NCBI GenBank assembly: GCA_018375675.1
Contig: JAHACW010000081.1
Span: forward strand, 1-6,351
Direction of reading: 5' to 3'
DNA from: Actinomyces sp.
GTDB lineage: Bacteria; Actinomycetota; Actinomycetes; Actinomycetales; Actinomycetaceae
DNA length: 6,351 bases
The notes beneath the pieces were generated by a model. It had not been told where the DNA came from. It did no database searches and worked only from the letters and a program-made list of their open reading frames with translations. Below, one piece after another: positions 5,726 through 6,351 of this stretch (the first letter of the stretch is position 1; every line of letters begins with the position of its first letter). Both the position numbers and the translations under genes were made by a program.

Positions 5726-5727
5726 AA
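5700..5727 (-). promoter_or_regulatory. Probable dps promoter
   Basis: On the minus strand, TTGACT (5727-5722) is a 5/6 match to the sigma-A -35 box. It is followed after 16 bases by TAGAAA (5705-5700), a 4/6 -10 match. Transcription would start near 5693, giving a leader of about 90 bases before the ATG at 5605. This is the best promoter-like pair in the window, though a stress sigma factor could also contribute. Confidence 0.6.
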
Positions 5728-5940
5728 ATGTTTCACTATCTCGTTGCTGTCAGGGAATAATCCTCGGATTTCAGCGTTTTAACATCATTGACGCTTTCAT
5801 TTTTCGACTCAGGTTCGCCTTACCAATCTTGCCCGAGGCCACGGTTGCCTCATGCGGTTGGGGTCGGCATTTGGGCCGTGACACTTGCAGGAGCACGACG
5901 GCGCAACGCGCCGATATACGACCGGAGCTTCAGCAACACC

Positions 5941-6021
5941 CTTTCATGCACACGTTAATCCGACAGGTGGCTGCATGGGCGCTTTCATGCGCGCGTTAAC
6001 CCGATAGGTGGCTGCATGGGC
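5941..6021. repeat. Tandem duplication with 41-bp period
   Basis: Two 40-base copies (5941-5980 and 5982-6021) match at 36 of 40 positions; all four differences are transitions. Each copy contains an inner unit bounded by CATGC at its start and GCATG at its end. A shorter degenerate third copy may begin at CATGC 6033 (CATAGGGTTTAGCTGCAC). Their nature is unknown: too few and too close for a CRISPR array, and out of frame for a protein repeat. Confidence 0.85.
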
Positions 6022-6041
6022 AGGCTGCCCACCATGCCACC
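6007..6041. repeat. Imperfect palindrome at the end of the 41-bp duplication
   Basis: GGTGGC (6007-6012) pairs with GCCACC (6036-6041), and TGGGCAG (6017-6023) pairs with CTGCCCA (6025-6031), around a single central base and a four-base internal mismatch on each side. The core GGGCAG-G-CTGCCC is a perfect odd palindrome. It could fold as an RNA or cruciform structure similar to REP-type palindromic units. Confidence 0.6.
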
Positions 6042-6108
6042 CATAGGGTTTAGCTGCACATTAAAGCCAGTAGAGGGGTCGGCTACCAGGCCCACGGCGC
6101 AACAAAGT

Positions 6109-6321
6109 TCACCCGCGGGCACCTACGACTGCTGGATCGCGAAATAACTCGCCCAGCAGCGGGCCCCCAGCGGCATTTCCGCGAAAAAACTCGCCCAACA
6201 CCGCTCCTCCAGCCGCGTTTCCCCGAAAAAACTCGCCCAACACCGCTCCTCCAGAGTAGTGTCCCGCATAGTGGTGTAACCGTGTGGTGGTCGGCTCGTT
6301 GCTTGTTATGGGTGCGGTCAC
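6109..6321 (-). CDS. Possible small repeat peptide, doubtful gene
   Basis: A 70-codon open frame begins at GTG 6321, preceded by GAAGGAT about seven bases upstream, and ends at TGA 6109. After a 23-residue lead it contains three tandem 14-residue units: GGAVLGEFFRGNAA twice, then GGPLLGELFRDPAV, ending in VGARG. The 42-bp DNA period is divisible by three, which keeps the frame. Units one and two differ at only three bases, all silent third positions, which weakly favours translation. I do not recognise a family. The lead portion lies beyond the point where the DNA repeat breaks (6254/6255), inside what looks like an IS end. The true 5' part may therefore have been replaced, or the frame may be fortuitous. 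It has no signal peptide or known precursor-peptide motif. Confidence 0.3.
   Translation of the reverse strand: MTAPITSNEPTTTRLHHYAGHYSGGAVLGEFFRGNAAGGAVLGEFFRGNAAGGPLLGELFRDPAVVGARG
6140..6254. repeat. 42-bp tandem repeats (2.7 copies)
   Basis: Units start at 6140, 6182 and 6224, each with CGAAAAAACTCGCCC or CGAAATAACTCGCCC. The first 31 bases of the second and third units are identical. The first unit is more diverged (33 of 42 matches to the second). The third copy stops abruptly after CTCCAG at 6254. The exact period and abrupt end are directly visible. Confidence 0.92.
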
Positions 6322-6351
6322 CGTGTGATCCTTCGAGAAAGCTCTCTACTT
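6254..6351. mobile_element. Possible IS256-family element end, partial
   Basis: GAGTAGTGTCCCGCATAGTG (6254-6273), continuing with GTGTAAC (6274-6280), resembles from memory the terminal inverted repeats of actinobacterial IS256/Mutator-type insertion sequences, which pair a GTGTCC block with a TGGTGTAA block. It begins exactly where the 42-bp repeat loses identity, as expected for an insertion junction. The rest of the window (6281-6351) would be the element's non-coding leader; ACCGTGTG is repeated in it at 6279-6286 and 6319-6326. No transposase sequence and no second end are inside the window, so the call rests on this resemblance and the junction. Confidence 0.4.

Larger units (their letters stand above)
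5606..6108. other. Long non-coding stretch upstream of dps
   Basis: About 500 bp without a supportable gene. The first 130 bp hold the dps leader and promoter. AGCGT (5773-5777) and ACGCT (5791-5795), followed by TTCATTTTT, form a weak plus-strand terminator-like hairpin. GAGGC/GCCTC (5835-5839 with 5847-5851) and CGGCGC/GCGCCG (5899-5904 with 5908-5913) are further hairpins. Positions 5941-6041 hold a tandem duplication and a large imperfect palindrome. ACGGCGCAAC appears twice (5898-5907 and 6094-6103). The 41-bp repeat period is not a multiple of three, which argues against protein coding there. A structured RNA or decayed mobile DNA is possible. Confidence 0.6.

Noticed and set aside
5624..5740. 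DtxR/IdeR iron box in the dps promoter
   Set aside because: GCTGTTAGCAC on the dps strand is slightly reminiscent, but it lacks the symmetric TTAGG...CCTAA half-sites.
4994..5782. 262-codon plus-strand frame opposite dps
   Set aside because: It covers the dps terminator, gene and promoter in antisense, and its valine/glycine/aspartate-rich translation is a mirror of the dps codons.
5773..5804. Plus-strand intrinsic terminator AGCGT...ACGCT-TTCATTTTT
   Set aside because: The stem is only 5 bp with a 13-base loop, and no plus-strand gene lies upstream for it to terminate. It is mentioned only as part of the non-coding stretch.
5941..6265. CRISPR array from the repeats near the right end
   Set aside because: The 41-bp and 42-bp repeats are contiguous, with no unique spacers, and there are no cas genes in the window.

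Overview
The window looks like chromosomal DNA of a high-GC Gram-positive (Actinobacteria). The evidence is the GC-rich third-position codon use, GTG starts, and an Lsr2 nucleoid protein, a family confined to actinobacteria and their phages. The overall style (MarR–ClC pair, MetB, HemH and Dps close together, AT-poor spacers) suggests an Actinomyces/Schaalia-like genus. That genus guess is inference only.

Layout, left to right. (1) lsr2 on the minus strand (85-414), ending in a perfect 14-bp stem terminator (41-74). (2) A 223-bp AT-richer divergent promoter region. (3) A plus-strand two-gene unit: a MarR-family regulator (638-1099) overlapping by 10 bp an atypical ClC-family anion transporter (1090-2337). 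(4) A 250-bp convergent spacer with an 11-bp tandem repeat and a 9-bp inverted repeat. (5) Three minus-strand housekeeping or stress genes, in transcription order dps (5605-5135), hemH (4907-3864) and metB (3790-2588). A very strong terminator separates dps from hemH, and a GC hairpin lies between hemH and metB. (6) A 500-bp non-coding stretch upstream of dps with a good dps promoter, paired 9-bp direct repeats, a 41-bp tandem duplication and several hairpins. (7) At the right edge, three in-frame 42-bp tandem repeats that can be read as a repetitive small peptide. The repeat breaks at 6254/6255, where a sequence resembling an IS256-family terminal inverted repeat begins.

Functionally, dps (ferritin-like iron storage and DNA protection) and hemH (iron insertion into porphyrin) share an iron and oxidative-stress theme. 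metB makes cystathionine for methionine synthesis and is probably transcribed separately or only partly with hemH. The MarR–ClC pair is probably a self-regulated module controlling anion or acid homeostasis. The most unusual points are a ferrochelatase with the proteobacterial signature in an actinobacterial context, a ClC protein that keeps the gating glutamate but lacks other hallmark residues, and the repeat and putative IS junction at the right end. I see no rRNA, tRNA, CRISPR array or defence system.
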